From positions 422,610-486,609 of the forward strand of contig NZ_WQCA01000001.1 of assembly GCF_013032445.1 (NCBI RefSeq): DNA of 64,000 bases. Reading direction: 5' to 3'. The translations under genes were made by a program, and so were the position numbers. Source of the stretch: Ruegeria arenilitoris (GTDB lineage Bacteria > Pseudomonadota > Alphaproteobacteria > Rhodobacterales > Rhodobacteraceae). The notes beneath the pieces are model-generated. The model saw nothing but the letters and a program-made list of their open reading frames with translations. It was not told where the DNA came from and searched no databases. Each line of letters opens with the position of its first letter. Within the stretch, counting starts at the first letter, position 1. Shown piece by piece: positions 1 through 8,982 of this stretch.

Positions 1-645
1 AACATGACCCATCTGTCCGAGACCTATACGGATGAGGCCCGCATACAGGCGGGGGAAGCATGGCTGGAGGCCAGTTCCTTCGCGCTGGAAGGCGAGCATA
101 TCGCGCAAGACAAAGACGGCATCACCCAGCGCGTCGCCAGTGCCGACAGTTTCGTGCACCTGCAGGACCTGACCGAAACCGACCTGCTGCTGGCCAATGA
201 CTACGCCACGCATGAGGCGGGATTTGCCGCCGCCAAGAAGATCACAGGCGGCAGCGCGCAGCTTTACCATTTGGACAACACGAACCCGGAAAACCCGCGC
301 GCCCGCACCCTGCCCGAAGAGATCAGCCGCGTTGTACACGCCCGCGCCGCAAATCCGGGGTGGATCGCTGGTATGCAACGTCACGGGTTCCGCGGCGCTG
401 CCGAGATCGCGGCGACGCTGGATCACATGGCCTCCTTCGCGCATCTGTCCGACACCGTCGCACCGCATCTTTTCGACCTCTACCACGATGCGACTCTAGG
501 CGACGAAGAGGTTGACGCCTTCCTGCAAGAGGCCAACCCACAGGCCCACCAAGCCATGAAGGATAGGTTCCTTGCACTGCTGGAAGCCGGTCTTTGGAAT
601 ACTCGCCGCAATTCGATCCGCGCCAATCTGGAGGGGCTGGAATGA
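1..645 (+). CDS. cobN: Cobaltochelatase subunit CobN, C-terminal part (5' end outside window)
   Basis: This is the last ~215 residues of the large subunit of the aerobic (CobNST) cobaltochelatase, which inserts Co2+ into hydrogenobyrinic acid a,c-diamide using ATP. The frame is open from base 1. The ATG at base 4 is therefore an internal Met: full CobN proteins are over 1000 residues. The C-terminal block typical of the CobN/BchH/ChlH family is present: an Arg/Ala-rich stretch, NPGWIAGMQRHGFRGAAEIA, then FDLYHDA and a final LWNTRRNSIRANL. Its stop overlaps the start of cobG (ATGA), so the two are translationally coupled. Family assignment is strong. Nothing can be said about the N-terminal two-thirds. 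Confidence 0.9.
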   Translation, partial: NMTHLSETYTDEARIQAGEAWLEASSFALEGEHIAQDKDGITQRVASADSFVHLQDLTETDLLLANDYATHEAGFAAAKKITGGSAQLYHLDNTNPENPRARTLPEEISRVVHARAANPGWIAGMQRHGFRGAAEIAATLDHMASFAHLSDTVAPHLFDLYHDATLGDEEVDAFLQEANPQAHQAMKDRFLALLEAGLWNTRRNSIRANLEGLE

Positions 646-1769
646 GCGCACCAATCGTCCAAGGCTGGTGCCCCGGCGCACATCGCCCGATGATGTCGGG
701 CGATGGTTTGGTGGTGCGGGTGCGTCCTCGGCTGGCTCGGCTAAGCGCCGCGCAGGCGCTTGGTCTGTGTGAACTGGCAGAACGGTTCGGCAATGGCACC
801 ATCGACCTCACCAACCGCGCCAACCTGCAATTGCGGGGCGTGAAAGAATCCGACCATCAGCCCCTGCTTACGGAACTGGCGGCGCTGGACCTGCTGGACG
901 CGGAACCCGGCATCGAAGTGCGGCGCAATATCCTCGTGTCGCCCCTTTATGAAACCGGAGACCTGACCGCCCGATTGACGCGACAGCTGATCAACCGGTT
1001 GGGCGACCTGCCTGCCTTGCCTGCAAAATTCGGCTTTGCCGTTGATACCGGCCCCAAACGCCTGCTGGTTGGCGACTCGGCAGATATCCGACTTGAGACC
1101 GGTGCAGAAGGTCTGATCCTGCGCGCCGACGGGTGCGAAACCGGATGCCGCGTGACAGAAGCGGACGCCATCGACCGAGCGATAGCGCTGGCCGAGTGGT
1201 TCGCCGAGCATATCACACCCGAAACACGCCGCATGGCGCGGGTGGTTGCAGCGCAGGGCTTGCCGCAGGACTGGCAGGGCAGCGCACCGGCGGACATCGG
1301 CGCGCCATTGCAACCCGGGGCCTGTGCTCTGGGCGCGCTATACGGAGCGGCCTTCGGGCAACTACCCGCGCGGCGGCTGTTCGCCCTGATCGAAGACACC
1401 GGCGCGTCGGCCCTGCGGGTCACCCCGTGGCGACTGATCCTGCTGGAAGGCGGGGCGGCGATCCCCGCATCGGCCTTTGTTACCCATGGCACCGATCCGC
1501 TGATGACCACCGACGCCTGCCCCGGCGCACCATTCTGCCCGCAGGCGCAAGTAGAGACACGCGAGATCGCACGCGCACTTGCACCGCGTGTCAGCGGCAG
1601 CCTGCATGTCTCAGGCTGCACCAAGGGCTGCGCCCGGATGGGTGCGGCTGATGTCACTTTAGTCGGCCGCAACGGACGATTTGATCTTGTCAAACAGGGC
1701 CGTGCGGGGGATGAGCCCAGCCAGCACGGCCTGACCGAAGAAACACTTATGACCATGGACTTCACCTGA
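642..1769 (+). CDS. cobG: Precorrin-3B synthase CobG
   Basis: Oxygen-dependent iron-sulfur monooxygenase that converts precorrin-3A to precorrin-3B, the ring-contraction-priming step that marks the aerobic cobalamin pathway. The 375-residue protein belongs to the nitrite/sulfite reductase family. Four cysteines fit a 4Fe-4S site (Cys293, Cys299, Cys326, Cys330, pattern CX5C...CX3C), and the N-terminal half carries the ferredoxin-like repeat with DLTNRANLQLRG. The start at 642 is chosen because its ATG overlaps the cobN stop (ATGA). An upstream in-frame codon at 594 would add 16 residues lying inside cobN. The gene ends in a TGATG overlap with cobH. Confidence 0.95.
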   Translation: MSAPIVQGWCPGAHRPMMSGDGLVVRVRPRLARLSAAQALGLCELAERFGNGTIDLTNRANLQLRGVKESDHQPLLTELAALDLLDAEPGIEVRRNILVSPLYETGDLTARLTRQLINRLGDLPALPAKFGFAVDTGPKRLLVGDSADIRLETGAEGLILRADGCETGCRVTEADAIDRAIALAEWFAEHITPETRRMARVVAAQGLPQDWQGSAPADIGAPLQPGACALGALYGAAFGQLPARRLFALIEDTGASALRVTPWRLILLEGGAAIPASAFVTHGTDPLMTTDACPGAPFCPQAQVETREIARALAPRVSGSLHVSGCTKGCARMGAADVTLVGRNGRFDLVKQGRAGDEPSQHGLTEETLMTMDFT

Positions 1770-2398
1770 TGCCCTATGAATACGAAACCGACGGCGCGGC
1801 GATCTACAAAGAAAGCTTTGCCACCATCCGGTCCGAGGCCGATCTGGCCCGGTTCGATGCCGACGAAGAGCAGGTCGCCGTCCGCATGATCCACGCCGCC
1901 GGGATGGTTGGGCTGGAAGAGTTCGTCCATTTCTCGCCCGGTTTTGTGGCAACCGCCCGCACCGCTCTGGAAAACGGCGCGCCGATCCTGTGCGACGCGC
2001 GCATGGTCAGCGAGGGCGTGACCCGCTTTCGCCTGCCCGCCGATAACGAGGTGATCTGCACCCTGCATGATGAGCGCGTGCGCCCGCTGGCCGCCGAGAT
2101 GAGCAACACGCGCTCAGCCGCTGCGCTGGAACTGTGGCGTCCGCATCTGGAAGGCGCGTTGGTCGCGATTGGCAACGCGCCGACCGCGCTGTTCCACCTG
2201 CTGAATATGTTGGAAGACTCCGATTGCCCGCGCCCCGCTGCCATCATTGGTTGCCCGGTGGGCTTTGTCGGCGCGGTCGAATCCAAGGATGCCTTGTGGG
2301 AGGCCCAACCAGTGCCGTCCTGCATTGTCAAAGGCCGTCTGGGCGGCAGCGCCATCACCGTGGCCGCCGTCAACGCCATCGCGAGCCGCGCCGAATGA
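1769..2398 (+). CDS. cobH: Precorrin-8X methylmutase CobH
   Basis: Moves the methyl group from C-11 to C-12 of precorrin-8x to give hydrogenobyrinic acid. The 209-residue length is typical. The catalytic histidine is visible as His42 in RMIHAAGMVG, and the glycine-rich C-terminal part (IIGCPVGFVGAVESK, GRLGGSAITVAAVNA) is family-typical. It overlaps cobG by one base (TGATG) and cobI by four (ATGA), so it is coupled on both sides. Confidence 0.96.
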   Translation: MPYEYETDGAAIYKESFATIRSEADLARFDADEEQVAVRMIHAAGMVGLEEFVHFSPGFVATARTALENGAPILCDARMVSEGVTRFRLPADNEVICTLHDERVRPLAAEMSNTRSAAALELWRPHLEGALVAIGNAPTALFHLLNMLEDSDCPRPAAIIGCPVGFVGAVESKDALWEAQPVPSCIVKGRLGGSAITVAAVNAIASRAE

Positions 2399-3123
2399 GC
2401 GCGGGCAAGATATACGGCGTGGGCCTTGGTCCCGGTGACCCGGACTTGATGAGCGTCCGGGCCGACCGTTTGCTGCGCAATGCCCGCCACGTGGCCTTTT
2501 TCCGCAAGCCCGGCCGCAGCGGTCAGGCGCGCAAGATCGTCAACGGCATGATCCCCAGCGACGCGGTGGAATTCCCGATGGAATACCCGGTCACCACCGA
2601 AATCCCGGTGACAGACCCGCGCTACAACGAGCTACTCTCGGCCTTTTACCAAGACTGCGCTGCGCATCTGAAAACCCTGTCGGATCAGGGAGAGGACGTG
2701 GTGGTTTTGTGCGAGGGCGATCCGTTTTTCTACGGCTCTTTCATGCATCTTTACAGCCGCTTGCGAGATGAAGCTGAGGTAGAGGTCGTGCCTGCCATCA
2801 CCGGTATGTCCGGCGCATGGACAGCGACCGGCGATCCGATCACATGGGGCGACGATGTGCTAACCGTACTGGTCGGCACTCTGCCCGAGGACGATCTGGC
2901 GCAGCGTATGGCGCAGACCGACGCTCTGGTCGTGATGAAGATCGGACGCAACATCGACAAGGTGAAGCGGGCGCTGAAAACGGCCGGTCTGTATGACCGC
3001 GCCTGGATCGTGGAATTTGCCCAGATGCCGAACCAGACCGTGGCAAAGCTGTCTGAGGCTTGCGGCAAGTTCACCCCCTATTTCTCGATCATCATCGTGC
3101 ATGGTCAGGGGCGGCGGCCATGA
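2395..3123 (+). CDS. cobI: Precorrin-2 C20-methyltransferase CobI
   Basis: SAM-dependent methylation of precorrin-2 at C-20, giving precorrin-3A, the substrate of CobG. The 242-residue protein has the tetrapyrrole methylase fold: an N-terminal GVGLGPGDPDLMSVRA loop, the CEGDPFFYGSF motif near residue 105 and VVPAITGMSGA near residue 130. The ATG at 2395 overlaps the cobH stop. A longer frame starting at 2134 is only cobH sequence read out of frame. It overlaps cobJ by four bases. Confidence 0.95.
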   Translation: MSAGKIYGVGLGPGDPDLMSVRADRLLRNARHVAFFRKPGRSGQARKIVNGMIPSDAVEFPMEYPVTTEIPVTDPRYNELLSAFYQDCAAHLKTLSDQGEDVVVLCEGDPFFYGSFMHLYSRLRDEAEVEVVPAITGMSGAWTATGDPITWGDDVLTVLVGTLPEDDLAQRMAQTDALVVMKIGRNIDKVKRALKTAGLYDRAWIVEFAQMPNQTVAKLSEACGKFTPYFSIIIVHGQGRRP

Positions 3124-3872
3124 GCGGTTGGGTCAAGATCGCGGGTCTCGGGCCAGGCAACGAGGATCTGGTGACACCCGAGGTTTCCGCCGCACTGGCC
3201 GAGGCCACGGATATCGTTGGCTACATCCCCTACGTCGCGCGCGTGGCAGAACGCCCCGGCTTGACGCTGCACGCCAGCGACAACCGGGTCGAGATCGACC
3301 GCTCGCAGCACGCGCTGCAAATGGCGGCCGAAGGCAAACGCGTGGTTGTCGTCTCCTCGGGCGATCCCGGTGTTTTTGCCATGGCGGCGGCAGTGTTCGA
3401 AGCGTTGGAGAACGGCCCCGCCGAATGGCGCAACATCCCCATCGACGTCCTGCCCGGCATCACTGCGATGCTGGCGGCCTCGGCCCGGGCAGGCGCGCCT
3501 TTGGGGCACGATTTCTGCGCCATCAACCTCAGCGATAACCTGAAACCCTGGTCACTGATCGAGAAGCGCCTGCGCCTTGCAGCACAGGGTGATTTCGCGA
3601 TGGCGTTCTACAACCCGCGCTCAAAGTCCCGCCCCGAAGGCTTTGTGAAGACACTGGAAATCCTGCGTGAGGAATGCGAACCCGAGCGCCTGATCCTATT
3701 CGCCCGCGCCGTATCCCGCGAAGATGAGGCGATCCGGATTTCAATGCTGGCCGAAGCGACGCCGGATATGGCCGACATGCAGACAGTGGTCATCGTGGGC
3801 TCGTCCCTGACCCGCGTGATCGAGCGGGACAGTACCCCGATCGTCTACACTCCGAGGTTCACGCCCGAATGA
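3120..3872 (+). CDS. cobJ: Precorrin-3B C17-methyltransferase CobJ
   Basis: Methylates C-17 and performs ring contraction of precorrin-3B to precorrin-4. 250 residues; tetrapyrrole methylase motifs: IAGLGPGNEDLVTPE at the N-terminus, VVVVSSGDPGVFAMAA near residue 75, VLPGITAMLAASARAGAPLGHDF near residue 110, and MAFYNPRSKSRP. The start at 3120 overlaps the cobI stop (ATGA). Its 3' end overlaps the 3' end of the opposite-strand cobK by 28 bases, which interrupts the run of same-strand coupling. Confidence 0.95.
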   Translation: MSGWVKIAGLGPGNEDLVTPEVSAALAEATDIVGYIPYVARVAERPGLTLHASDNRVEIDRSQHALQMAAEGKRVVVVSSGDPGVFAMAAAVFEALENGPAEWRNIPIDVLPGITAMLAASARAGAPLGHDFCAINLSDNLKPWSLIEKRLRLAAQGDFAMAFYNPRSKSRPEGFVKTLEILREECEPERLILFARAVSREDEAIRISMLAEATPDMADMQTVVIVGSSLTRVIERDSTPIVYTPRFTPE

Positions 3873-4594
3873 GCCAGCCAGCCCAGAACCTGTGCGACAC
3901 TCGACAGCTCGGTCCGCTGCGGCAGGGCCGGGCGGTCGATCATCAGCACCGGCATGCCCAGCGCCCTAGCGACGTCCAGCTTGGCGCGCGCGCCGGTGCC
4001 GCCTGCGTTCTTGGACACCACCAACTCAATGCCATGTTGCTGCATCAACGCACGGTCATCCTCAACGGTGAACGGCCCGCGCGAAACAACGACATCACAG
4101 TTCGGCAATGGCAGCGCGCCCGGTTCATCGACCAACCGCAGCAGGTAGTGGTGCTGGGGCTGGGCGGCAAAGTCCTCAAGATGCATTCGTCCAACGGCCA
4201 AAAAGACGCGCTGCGGCGCACCGGACAGAGCGGCGACCGCGCCGTTGATATCCGCAACGTGATGCCAGTTGTCACCCTCCTGCGCCGTCCATGCCGAGCG
4301 GGTCAGCGCGGCCAAAGGCACGTGGGCGTCGCGGCACGCTTGAATGGCGTTCCCGCTCATCTGCGCGGCAAACGGATGGGTGGCATCAACCACATGAGAC
4401 ACCGAGTGGTCCCGCAGGTAACTTGCCAATCCGTCAACACCGCCAAACCCGCCAACACGCACCGGCAAGGGCTGCGGGCGCGGGTTTTCAACGCGCCCAG
4501 CGTAAGAATAGGTGGCTGGTATGCCCTGTTCGGCCACGGCTTTGGCCAAAGCGTTGGCCTCGGTCGTGCCACCAAGGATCAGGAGGTGTGTCAT
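3845..4594 (-). CDS. cobK: Precorrin-6A reductase CobK (inverted inside the cluster)
   Basis: NADPH-dependent reduction of precorrin-6A to precorrin-6B. 249 residues with an N-terminal nucleotide-binding start (LLILGGTTEANALAKA), VVDATHPFAAQMS near residue 70 and VVSKNAGGTGARAKL near residue 195, all family-typical. It is the only minus-strand gene among the eleven cob genes that follow cobN. It overlaps cobJ tail-to-tail by 28 bases, and its start codon (4592-4594) shares two bases with the cobL start codon (4593-4595). A promoter for it would have to lie inside the cobL coding region; I cannot point to one. Confidence 0.95.
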   Translation of the reverse strand: MTHLLILGGTTEANALAKAVAEQGIPATYSYAGRVENPRPQPLPVRVGGFGGVDGLASYLRDHSVSHVVDATHPFAAQMSGNAIQACRDAHVPLAALTRSAWTAQEGDNWHHVADINGAVAALSGAPQRVFLAVGRMHLEDFAAQPQHHYLLRLVDEPGALPLPNCDVVVSRGPFTVEDDRALMQQHGIELVVSKNAGGTGARAKLDVARALGMPVLMIDRPALPQRTELSSVAQVLGWLAHSGVNLGV

Positions 4595-4595
4595 G
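4581..4595 (+). promoter_or_regulatory. Strong Shine-Dalgarno of cobL, embedded in the first codons of cobK
   Basis: AGGAGGTG at 4581-4588 precedes the cobL ATG (4593) by a few bases and is a near-perfect ribosome site. The same bases, read on the other strand, encode residues 3-5 of CobK. The site decides the cobL start over the upstream in-frame codon at 4512. Confidence 0.8.
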
Positions 4596-5792
4596 CATGA
4601 AGCTCCGTGGCTGACCGTTCTGGGCTTGGGCGAAGATGGACTGGATGGCCTGCCACCCGCAAGCCGTCAAGTGCTGGAACGTGCCGAAATCATCATGGGC
4701 CCGCCGCGCCACTTGTCGTTGCTACCCAAGACCACCGCCCAGCGCGTCGAATGGCCGGTTCCTTTCGCTGACGGTCTGCCGATTTTGACCGAGTTTCGAG
4801 GACGACCAACCGTTGTTCTGGCCTCGGGCGATCCGTTCTGGTTCGGTGCGGGTTCGGTCATTGCTCGTAACTTCGAGGCCGGGGAATGGACCGCCCTGCC
4901 CGGTCAGTCGACCTTTTCTCTGGCCGCAGCACGGTTGGGCTGGCCGCTGGAAAGCACGTTGACCTTTGGCCTGCACGCCGCGCCGCTGACCCGGCTGCGG
5001 CCACATCTGGCACCCGACCTGCACGCCATCCTCCTGTTGCGCAACGGTGCTGCAGTGGCGGAGCTGGCGACCTACCTGACCGAGACCGGATTTGCTGACA
5101 CACGCCTGCACGTGATGGAAGCGCTCGGCGGACCTCGCGAAAGATCGCGTTCTGTGTCGCTAACCGAAGCGCTTTTGGGTGGGTTCGACCACCCTGTCTG
5201 CGTCGGGCTTGAAGTCGCCGGTGAAGGACAGGCTTTTCCAAAGGCCTCGGGCAAACCGGACGAAATCTTTGAGACCGACGGCCAGATCACCAAACGCCCG
5301 GTTCGCGCGCTGACTCTGTCGGCGCTGGCACCGCAGCGAGGCGAGCATCTGTGGGATATCGGCGGTGGCACCGGTTCGGTCAGCATCGAATGGCTGATGT
5401 GTGATCTGACTCTGACGGCCACCACCGTCGAGCCCCGCGTAGATCGCGCCGAACGTATTCGCCGCAATGCCGATGCACTGGGACAGGATCGGCTGAACGT
5501 GGTCCACGGCACCGCGCCAAATTCGCTGACCGATCTTACCCCGCCGGATGTCGTCTTTATCGGTGGCGGGCTGAGCACCGAATTGCTGGAATGGCTACAT
5601 GACACCCTGCCTGCGGGTACTCGGCTGGTCGCCAATGCGGTGACGTTGGAAAGCGAGGCGCTTTTGGCGCAGTGGCATGACAAGCTGGGGGGTGAATTGC
5701 TACGCATTGAACTTGCGCAGGCTGCGGCGCTCGGCCCCCGTCGCGGTTGGAAGTCCGCCTATCCAGTGGTGCAGTGGAGCGTCACCCTATGA
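4593..5792 (+). CDS. cobL: Precorrin-6Y C5,15-methyltransferase (decarboxylating) CobL
   Basis: Bifunctional SAM enzyme that methylates precorrin-6B at C-5 and C-15 and decarboxylates the C-12 acetate, giving precorrin-8x. 399 residues. The N-terminal CbiE-type tetrapyrrole methylase domain (about 1-210) has [14 protein letters not shown] and [14 protein letters not shown]. The C-terminal CbiT-type Rossmann methylase (about 230-399) has [14 protein letters not shown], with Asp255 at the start of the SAM loop. Start set by the strong ribosome site at 4581-4588. The stop overlaps cobE. Confidence 0.95.
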   Translation: MHEAPWLTVLGLGEDGLDGLPPASRQVLERAEIIMGPPRHLSLLPKTTAQRVEWPVPFADGLPILTEFRGRPTVVLASGDPFWFGAGSVIARNFEAGEWTALPGQSTFSLAAARLGWPLESTLTFGLHAAPLTRLRPHLAPDLHAILLLRNGAAVAELATYLTETGFADTRLHVMEALGGPRERSRSVSLTEALLGGFDHPVCVGLEVAGEGQAFPKASGKPDEIFETDGQITKRPVRALTLSALAPQRGEHLWDIGGGTGSVSIEWLMCDLTLTATTVEPRVDRAERIRRNADALGQDRLNVVHGTAPNSLTDLTPPDVVFIGGGLSTELLEWLHDTLPAGTRLVANAVTLESEALLAQWHDKLGGELLRIELAQAAALGPRRGWKSAYPVVQWSVTL

Positions 5793-6157
5793 TCGTCGCG
5801 GGATTGGGATTTTCATCAACAGCTACCGCGGACAGTCTGCGCGCAGCGTTCGACCGAGCCAGCAGTGGACAGGCAATCGACGCGTTGGCCACAGTTGCGG
5901 ACAAAGAAGGTCACATCGCACTAACCGAATTCGCCGCATCCACCGCCCTGCCCCTGCATTTCATCGCGCCCGCGGATCTGGCCGGGCAGCGCACCCTCAC
6001 CTGCTCGAACCGCAGTCGCGCCACCTATGGCACCGGCAGCGTGGCCGAGGCATCCGCTCTTGCCGCCGCCGGATCGGGCGCGCGACTGACTTCACCCAGA
6101 CATATCTCGGACGACCGGCTTGCCACCTGCGCCGTCGCCATCGGAGGACAAACATGA
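5789..6157 (+). CDS. cobE: Cobalamin biosynthesis protein CobE
   Basis: Small protein of 122 residues related to the C-terminal domain of CbiG, commonly placed between cobL and cobM in aerobic clusters. Its role in the aerobic pathway is not settled; the related CbiG opens a lactone in the anaerobic route. Seen: N-terminal [20 protein letters not shown], the central [12 protein letters not shown] stretch and [14 protein letters not shown], all characteristic. The ATG at 5789 overlaps the cobL stop; an earlier in-frame codon at 5747 lies in cobL. Four-base overlap with cobM. Confidence 0.88.
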   Translation: MIVAGLGFSSTATADSLRAAFDRASSGQAIDALATVADKEGHIALTEFAASTALPLHFIAPADLAGQRTLTCSNRSRATYGTGSVAEASALAAAGSGARLTSPRHISDDRLATCAVAIGGQT

Positions 6158-6948
6158 CCGTTCATTTCATCGGCGCCGGACCGGGCGCCGCCGACCTGCT
6201 GACCCTGCGTGGGCGCGATATCATCGCCTCGTGCCCGGTGTGCCTGTATGCCGGTTCGCTGGTGCCCGAGGAAATCCTTGGTCACTGCCCCGAGGGAGCA
6301 AAGATCATCAACACCGCACCGATGGATCTGGACCAGATCATGGCCGAGATCGAAACCGCACATAAAGCCGGGCAGGATGTGGCGCGGTTGCATTCCGGTG
6401 ATCTATCGGTGTGGTCGGCGATGGGTGAACAACTCCGCCGCCTGAAAGAGATGGGCATCCCGGTCAGCGTAACCCCCGGCGTACCGTCCTTTGCCGCTGC
6501 GGCTGCTACTCTTGGCGCTGAATTGACTCTGCCCGGACTGGCGCAGTCTGTGGTTCTGACCCGGACACCCGGACGCGCGTCGTCGATGCCCGAAGGCGAG
6601 ACGCTGGAAAACTTCGCCCGCACCGGAGCGACTCTGGCCATTCACCTATCGATCGGCAATCTGGACAAGGTGATCACCGACCTGACCCCGGCTTATGGCC
6701 CGGATTGCCCGGTCGCCGTAGTTTATCGCGCCAGCTGGCCGGACGAGCGGATCATCCGCGCCACGCTGGCAACGCTGAAAGACGCGCTGGACGAGAGCAT
6801 CTCGCGCACCGCGCTGATCATGGTCGGGCCCGCGCTGGCTGGCGAAGGCTTTGACGAAAGCTGCCTGTATTCCAAGGACTACGACCGCCGCTATCGTCCG
6901 CAGAGCGCTGACAGCCCATGGTCAAGCTGGAACCACGGCGATGACTAA
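6154..6948 (+). CDS. cobM: Precorrin-4 C11-methyltransferase CobM
   Basis: SAM-dependent methylation of precorrin-4 at C-11, giving precorrin-5. 264 residues of tetrapyrrole methylase fold: [16 protein letters not shown] at the N-terminus, [15 protein letters not shown] near residue 80, [16 protein letters not shown] and [12 protein letters not shown] near residue 130, and a C-terminal [12 protein letters not shown]. The start at 6154 follows TCGGAGGAC and overlaps the cobE stop. The frame can be extended to 5677, but that extension is cobL/cobE sequence in the wrong frame. Overlaps cobB by 8 bases. Confidence 0.95.
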   Translation: MTVHFIGAGPGAADLLTLRGRDIIASCPVCLYAGSLVPEEILGHCPEGAKIINTAPMDLDQIMAEIETAHKAGQDVARLHSGDLSVWSAMGEQLRRLKEMGIPVSVTPGVPSFAAAAATLGAELTLPGLAQSVVLTRTPGRASSMPEGETLENFARTGATLAIHLSIGNLDKVITDLTPAYGPDCPVAVVYRASWPDERIIRATLATLKDALDESISRTALIMVGPALAGEGFDESCLYSKDYDRRYRPQSADSPWSSWNHGDD

Positions 6949-8257
6949 CCCTCCGGGCCTTCTGATTTCTGCGCCCTCTTCGGGCACGGGTAAAACCACA
7001 GTCATGCTGGGCCTGCTAAGGGCGCTGGCAGAGGACGGGCTGGCCGTTCAACCGTTCAAGAGCGGGCCGGACTATATCGATCCGGCCTTTCATCAGGCGG
7101 CGGCGGGGCGAGCCTCGTTCAATCTCGACAGTTGGGCGATGGGTGATCCGCTACTGAGCGCCATTTCGGCGCAGGCCGAGGGGGCGGATATCGTGGTCGC
7201 CGAAGGCTCGATGGGGCTGTTCGACGGCGTCGCCAAGCCCGGAGAGCTGGGGCACGGGTCCAGCGCCGAGACCGCGTTGCGGATGGGCTGGCCTGTTGTA
7301 CTGGTGCTGGATGTGGGTGGTCAGGCGCAATCGGCTGCGGCCACGGCGCTGGGGTTCCGGATGTACAACCCGGACCTGCCGTTTGCAGGTGTGATCCTGA
7401 ACCGCTGCGCCAGCCCTCGGCATGAACGGTTGACGCGACTAGGGATGGAGCGTGCGGGCCTTCCGGTGCTGGGCGTGTTGCCACGACGCGGAGACCTGAC
7501 ATTGCCAGAACGCCATCTAGGTCTGATCCAGGCGGTTGAGCATCCCGATCTGGAAAGCGCGATTGCCGGTTATGCGGCGTTTCTGCGTGAAAATGTGGAT
7601 CTGGAGGCCATTAAGGCGGCGGCTTCCTCAGGCCCGAAAGGGCCATCGTCAGCCACGCTGCCGAGCCCTCCGGCGCAACGGATCGCGCTGGCTCGGGATG
7701 CTGCGTTTTCCTTTACTTATCCGCACCTGTTGGAAGGCTGGCGCGCCGCAGGGGCCGAGGTTCTGCCGTTTTCACCGCTGGCGAATGAGGCACCGGCAGA
7801 GAATGCTGAACTGGTCTGGCTGCCCGGTGGGTACCCCGAGTTGCATGCTGGGGCGTTGGCCGCAGCAGAGACCTTCCTGACCGGGTTGCGTAAGCACGCT
7901 GAAACCAAGCCTGTGCACGGAGAGTGCGGCGGATATATGGCGCTGGGCCAGGCGCTGATCGACAAGGAAGGTGTTCAGCACCAGATGGCCGGTCTGCTGG
8001 GGCTGGTGACCTCGTATGAGAAACGCAAGTTCAACCTTGGCTATCGCAAGGCGGAACTTTTGGCCCCGATGCCGGGCTATGCGTCCGGTACAGCTCTGCG
8101 CGGGCATGAGTTCCACTATTCATCGATTGTCGAACAACCGGACGCACCGTTGGCGCGGGTTTTTGATGCCGAAGGGGCCGAGGGGCCGCAAACCGGATCG
8201 GTGCGTGGCAACGTCACTGGCACATTCTTCCACCTGATTGCGGAGGCCACGGCATGA
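6941..8257 (+). CDS. cobB: Hydrogenobyrinate a,c-diamide synthase CobB
   Basis: ATP- and glutamine-dependent amidation of the a and c side chains of hydrogenobyrinic acid; the product is the cobaltochelatase substrate. 438 residues. The N-terminal dethiobiotin-synthetase-like ATPase has a P-loop at residues 14-20 (SGTGKTT) and [12 protein letters not shown]. The C-terminal class I glutamine amidotransferase domain has Cys329 in [11 protein letters not shown] and a late His in RGHEFHYS. The ATG at 6941 sits inside the last codons of cobM. The next gene, cobA, overlaps by four bases. Confidence 0.95.
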   Translation: MTNPPGLLISAPSSGTGKTTVMLGLLRALAEDGLAVQPFKSGPDYIDPAFHQAAAGRASFNLDSWAMGDPLLSAISAQAEGADIVVAEGSMGLFDGVAKPGELGHGSSAETALRMGWPVVLVLDVGGQAQSAAATALGFRMYNPDLPFAGVILNRCASPRHERLTRLGMERAGLPVLGVLPRRGDLTLPERHLGLIQAVEHPDLESAIAGYAAFLRENVDLEAIKAAASSGPKGPSSATLPSPPAQRIALARDAAFSFTYPHLLEGWRAAGAEVLPFSPLANEAPAENAELVWLPGGYPELHAGALAAAETFLTGLRKHAETKPVHGECGGYMALGQALIDKEGVQHQMAGLLGLVTSYEKRKFNLGYRKAELLAPMPGYASGTALRGHEFHYSSIVEQPDAPLARVFDAEGAEGPQTGSVRGNVTGTFFHLIAEATA

Positions 8258-8982
8258 GCGGCTTCGTTTCCTTTATCGGTTCAGGCCCCGGTGATCCGGA
8301 ACTGCTTACGTTGAAAGCGGTCGACCGGATGCAAAAGGCCGACGCGATACTGTTTGACGACCTGAGCAGTGGCCCGATTCTGGAGCACGCACGCAAGGAT
8401 TCGGATCTGGTCGGTGTGGGCAAACGCGCCGGGCGACCCTCGCCCAAGCAGGATCATGTCAGCCGCCTGTTGGTGGACTATGCCAAGACCGGTGCCCGCG
8501 TGGTGCGGTTGAAATCCGGCGACGGAGGGCTGTTCGGTCGGCTTGAGGAAGAACTGGTCGCCCTGCGCGAAGCCGGGATCGAATATGAGATCATCCCCGG
8601 CATCCCCTCTGCCGTGGCCGCCGCAGCGGCGGCTGGCATTCCTCTGACGCGACGCTTGACCGCTCGTCGGGTGCAATTCGTCACCGGCCACGATGTCAGC
8701 GGTCAATTACCGGAAGACCTGAACCTGCCCGCGCTGGCCGATCCGGATGCGACAACCGTCGTTTTCATGGGCAAGCGGACCTTCCCCCTGCTGGTCGAGG
8801 CCTTGCACGAGAATGGTCTTCCGTTGGACACCCCTGCCCTGATGGCTGAATCCGTTTCGACCCCTGACCAGAAACTGCATCGCGCCACCATCGGCGCGTT
8901 GTCGGAAAAACTGGCAAACGAGATTGGCACCGCCCCGGCACTGATCCTCTATGGACCGCTGGCGGAGTTTGAAGATGTATGA
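8254..8982 (+). CDS. cobA: Uroporphyrinogen-III C-methyltransferase CobA
   Basis: Methylates uroporphyrinogen III at C-2 and C-7 to precorrin-2, the branch point into corrins (and siroheme). 242 residues: FIGSGPGDPELLTLKAVD at the N-terminus, VGVGKRAGRPSPKQD near residue 55, VRLKSGDGGLFGR near residue 85 and IIPGIPSAVAAAAAAGIPLTHR-like text near residue 112. It is the free-standing form, without the CysG oxidase/chelatase domain. The last bases overlap cobF. Confidence 0.93.
   Translation: MSGFVSFIGSGPGDPELLTLKAVDRMQKADAILFDDLSSGPILEHARKDSDLVGVGKRAGRPSPKQDHVSRLLVDYAKTGARVVRLKSGDGGLFGRLEEELVALREAGIEYEIIPGIPSAVAAAAAAGIPLTRRLTARRVQFVTGHDVSGQLPEDLNLPALADPDATTVVFMGKRTFPLLVEALHENGLPLDTPALMAESVSTPDQKLHRATIGALSEKLANEIGTAPALILYGPLAEFEDV

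Noticed and set aside
947..2068. 373-codon open frame antisense to cobG/cobH
   Set aside because: Low-complexity Arg/Ala/Ser composition and no family pattern; the opposite strand holds clear enzymes.
3869..4600. 243-codon plus-strand frame across cobK
   Set aside because: Continues the operon direction and so looked tempting, but the minus-strand CobK text is unmistakable and this frame has none.
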